Part shown: in pieces, positions 6,103 through 7,509 of the stretch
How the letters are laid out: every line of letters starts with the position of its first letter
Numbering within the stretch: the stretch's first letter is position 1
Source: Hyphomicrobiales bacterium
GTDB lineage: Bacteria > Pseudomonadota > Alphaproteobacteria > Rhizobiales > Devosiaceae
Length of the DNA: 7,509 nt
NCBI GenBank assembly: GCA_028290345.1
Contig: JAQGKB010000084.1
Span: forward strand, 1-7,509
Direction: 5' to 3'
Notes under the pieces: model-generated
Database searches by the model: none
The model's input: the letters and a program-made list of their open reading frames with translations, nothing else
What the model was told of the DNA's origin: nothing
Made by a program: the position numbers and the translations under genes

Positions 6103-7509
6103 TTTGGCACCCCGGGATTCGCGGTGCCAACGACCGGGTCAGGGGTTGCGTCCGGGACCTTTCGCAGAGGTTCGGTCTGGATGATCTGCTCGATCTCCGC
6201 CGCGCCAAGAACCCGCTGCCGGAGGAGTGCGTCGGCGAGGCGGTGGACAAGGGCCGGCTCGGCCTCGACCATTGTCACGGCGCGCTTCAGCAGGCGCTTG
6301 AGCTCGAGATTAACGGCCTGAGCAAGGGCCGGAGAAAGTCGCGTGCTTCCGCCAAGTGCGGGCGAAGTGTCGACCAGAGTGTCATAGAGCCCCCACGCCG
6401 CCATGGCATCAGCAAGCAGTTTCGTCGCCATCGCGAGATCGGCTTGCGCCCCGGCATGCGCCCCGCCGTTGAGCACCAGGTCGGCGGCACGACCTGCCAA
6501 CAGAGTCGTGGCCATGTCCTGGACGTCCTGCCGGGTAGGGAACATAGACACGGGTTGCGTCCGGGTGACCCCACCCATTTGGCCCTGAGCGATGATCGAG
6601 ACCTCGGTGACGGCAATACCGAGCCTCTTCGCCACCAGCGCATGGCCCGCCTCATGCAGGGCAGCGATACGCAGAATGCCCGGCGCCCGCTCGTCGGGCG
6701 GCGCGATCGCCAGCAGCAGGTCCTCCTCGACCAGGGCCCGGTTTTCGGTCCGGGCCCGCGCCCGGGCGCCACGCACCCAAGCCTCGACCGCGGCGGGGGT
6801 CGCCTGACCCGCGAGGCGCGTGGCTTGGGTGACGCTTTCAGGTCCCAGCTCAGAGGACAAAAAATGCGCAAACAGCGCCGCGATCTCTGCCTGTGATGTT
6901 GCCGGCAGCACGGGAACACGCTGTTCAAGCCGGCCCGGTCGGACCAGAGCGGCATCGAGCCGGCTGAAATAGTTAGTCGCTCCCAGCAGCAATATCGGCT
7001 TGCCGGATTTTCGGATCCGATCAATTTGCAACAGCATCAGGGTAATAATGCTATTCCACCACTGCAGATCCTTGGCATCAAGGGAGGCGCGATCGGGCAA
7101 CGCATCGATTTCGTCGATGAGGCCGATCACCCGCTCGCCGGCCAGCAGTTCGTCGAAAAACCGTGTGCAGGCTTTTGAAACCCCGCCGAGATGACCATCC
7201 GAAGACCCGAACCAATCGCCAACGCTGGTTGAGAGGAACTGCCAACCGGCTGACTTTGCCAGCGCCGAGGCGATCAGCGTCTTGCCGACGCCCGGCGGCC
7301 CTTCGAGCACCACGCCGGGCAGTTCAGCCGGGGTGATTTTCCCGGCGTCAACCCGGCGCAGGTCGTCGATCATCTGGTTGGCCCAAGCCCGGACCGATCT
7401 GCAGAGCGGGATCTCTTCGAGCTTGGGCGTGCGGTCCAGATTGGCCGGCAAGGCCTTTTTCGCCCGGACCCGGCGCAGGCGCCGGACGACCTCGCCGCCA
7501 GTGCTGTCC
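6096..7509 (-). CDS. FtsH-like AAA+ ATPase with M41 zinc-metalloprotease domain, 5' end outside window
   Basis: The frame stays open to the window edge, with 19 codons before the TTG at 7451, so the N-terminus is missing. About 470 residues are visible; positions below count from that TTG. AAA+ module: Walker A GPPGVGKT (51-58), Walker B LIDEID (111-116), sensor-1 LLLGATN (154-160), arginine fingers in VRPGRLEQRV (Arg171, Arg174). Protease module: HEAGH zinc motif (266-270) and a plausible third ligand Asp338 in QADLAMATKLLADAMAAWGL, which mirrors the DIxxAT...WG block of FtsH. Both active sites look intact, so ATP-driven proteolysis is expected. The pore loop reads VGDWFGSSDGHLGG rather than the FVG of housekeeping FtsH. 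No membrane helix is visible; one could lie further upstream. It overlaps the small downstream gene by 7 bp. It is probably a specialised paralogue, not cellular FtsH, so I give no gene symbol. Confidence 0.88.
   Translation of the reverse strand, partial: DSTGGEVVRRLRRVRAKKALPANLDRTPKLEEIPLCRSVRAWANQMIDDLRRVDAGKITPAELPGVVLEGPPGVGKTLIASALAKSAGWQFLSTSVGDWFGSSDGHLGGVSKACTRFFDELLAGERVIGLIDEIDALPDRASLDAKDLQWWNSIITLMLLQIDRIRKSGKPILLLGATNYFSRLDAALVRPGRLEQRVPVLPATSQAEIAALFAHFLSSELGPESVTQATRLAGQATPAAVEAWVRGARARARTENRALVEEDLLLAIAPPDERAPGILRIAALHEAGHALVAKRLGIAVTEVSIIAQGQMGGVTRTQPVSMFPTRQDVQDMATTLLAGRAADLVLNGGAHAGAQADLAMATKLLADAMAAWGLYDTLVDTSPALGGSTRLSPALAQAVNLELKRLLKRAVTMVEAEPALVHRLADALLRQRVLGAAEIEQIIQTEPLRKVPDATPDPVVGTANPGVPKC

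Noticed and set aside
6243..6896. Long plus-strand frame of 217 codons opposite the FtsH-like gene
   Set aside because: It is the antisense shadow of a high-GC gene whose minus-strand product has complete AAA+ and M41 motifs.

Overview
The window reads as chromosomal or large-replicon DNA of a high-GC alphaproteobacterium, most likely in the Hyphomicrobiales (rhizobia, Devosia and relatives). This guess rests on base composition, codon choice, tightly overlapping genes with GTG starts, and the type of proteins; no rRNA or marker gene confirms it.

Positions 2-4769 (+ strand) hold the 3' part of one tightly packed operon. In order it encodes the C-terminus of an OppD/DppD-type ATPase, a complete OppF/DppF-type ATPase, a D-isomer-specific 2-hydroxyacid dehydrogenase, two tandem and clearly paralogous DUF4438 proteins, and a DUF1028 protein with a C-terminal PG_binding_2-like extension. 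Every junction either overlaps by 4-11 bp or is separated by about 5 bp, so the genes are very probably co-transcribed and translationally coupled. The transporter suggests uptake of a peptide or similar small molecule. The dehydrogenase, the DUF1028 protein (a family placed in the Ntn-hydrolase superfamily) and the DUF4438 pair would then process it. The substrate cannot be read from the sequence. This is the best candidate here for an undescribed system.

Positions 4770-5573 contain no gene I can support. The stretch opens with a nested inverted repeat and a weak terminator-like hairpin just after the operon. It then becomes visibly lower in GC, with only short overlapping frames. It looks like decayed or non-coding sequence between two convergent units.

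Positions 5574-7509 (- strand) hold a second unit running into the operon from the right. It encodes an FtsH-like AAA+ ATPase/M41 zinc metalloprotease (its N-terminus lies outside the window), followed by a 7-bp overlapping small gene resembling DUF6634. The unit closes with a good rho-independent terminator. This pair resembles accessory-region genes of rhizobia and relatives rather than housekeeping ftsH.
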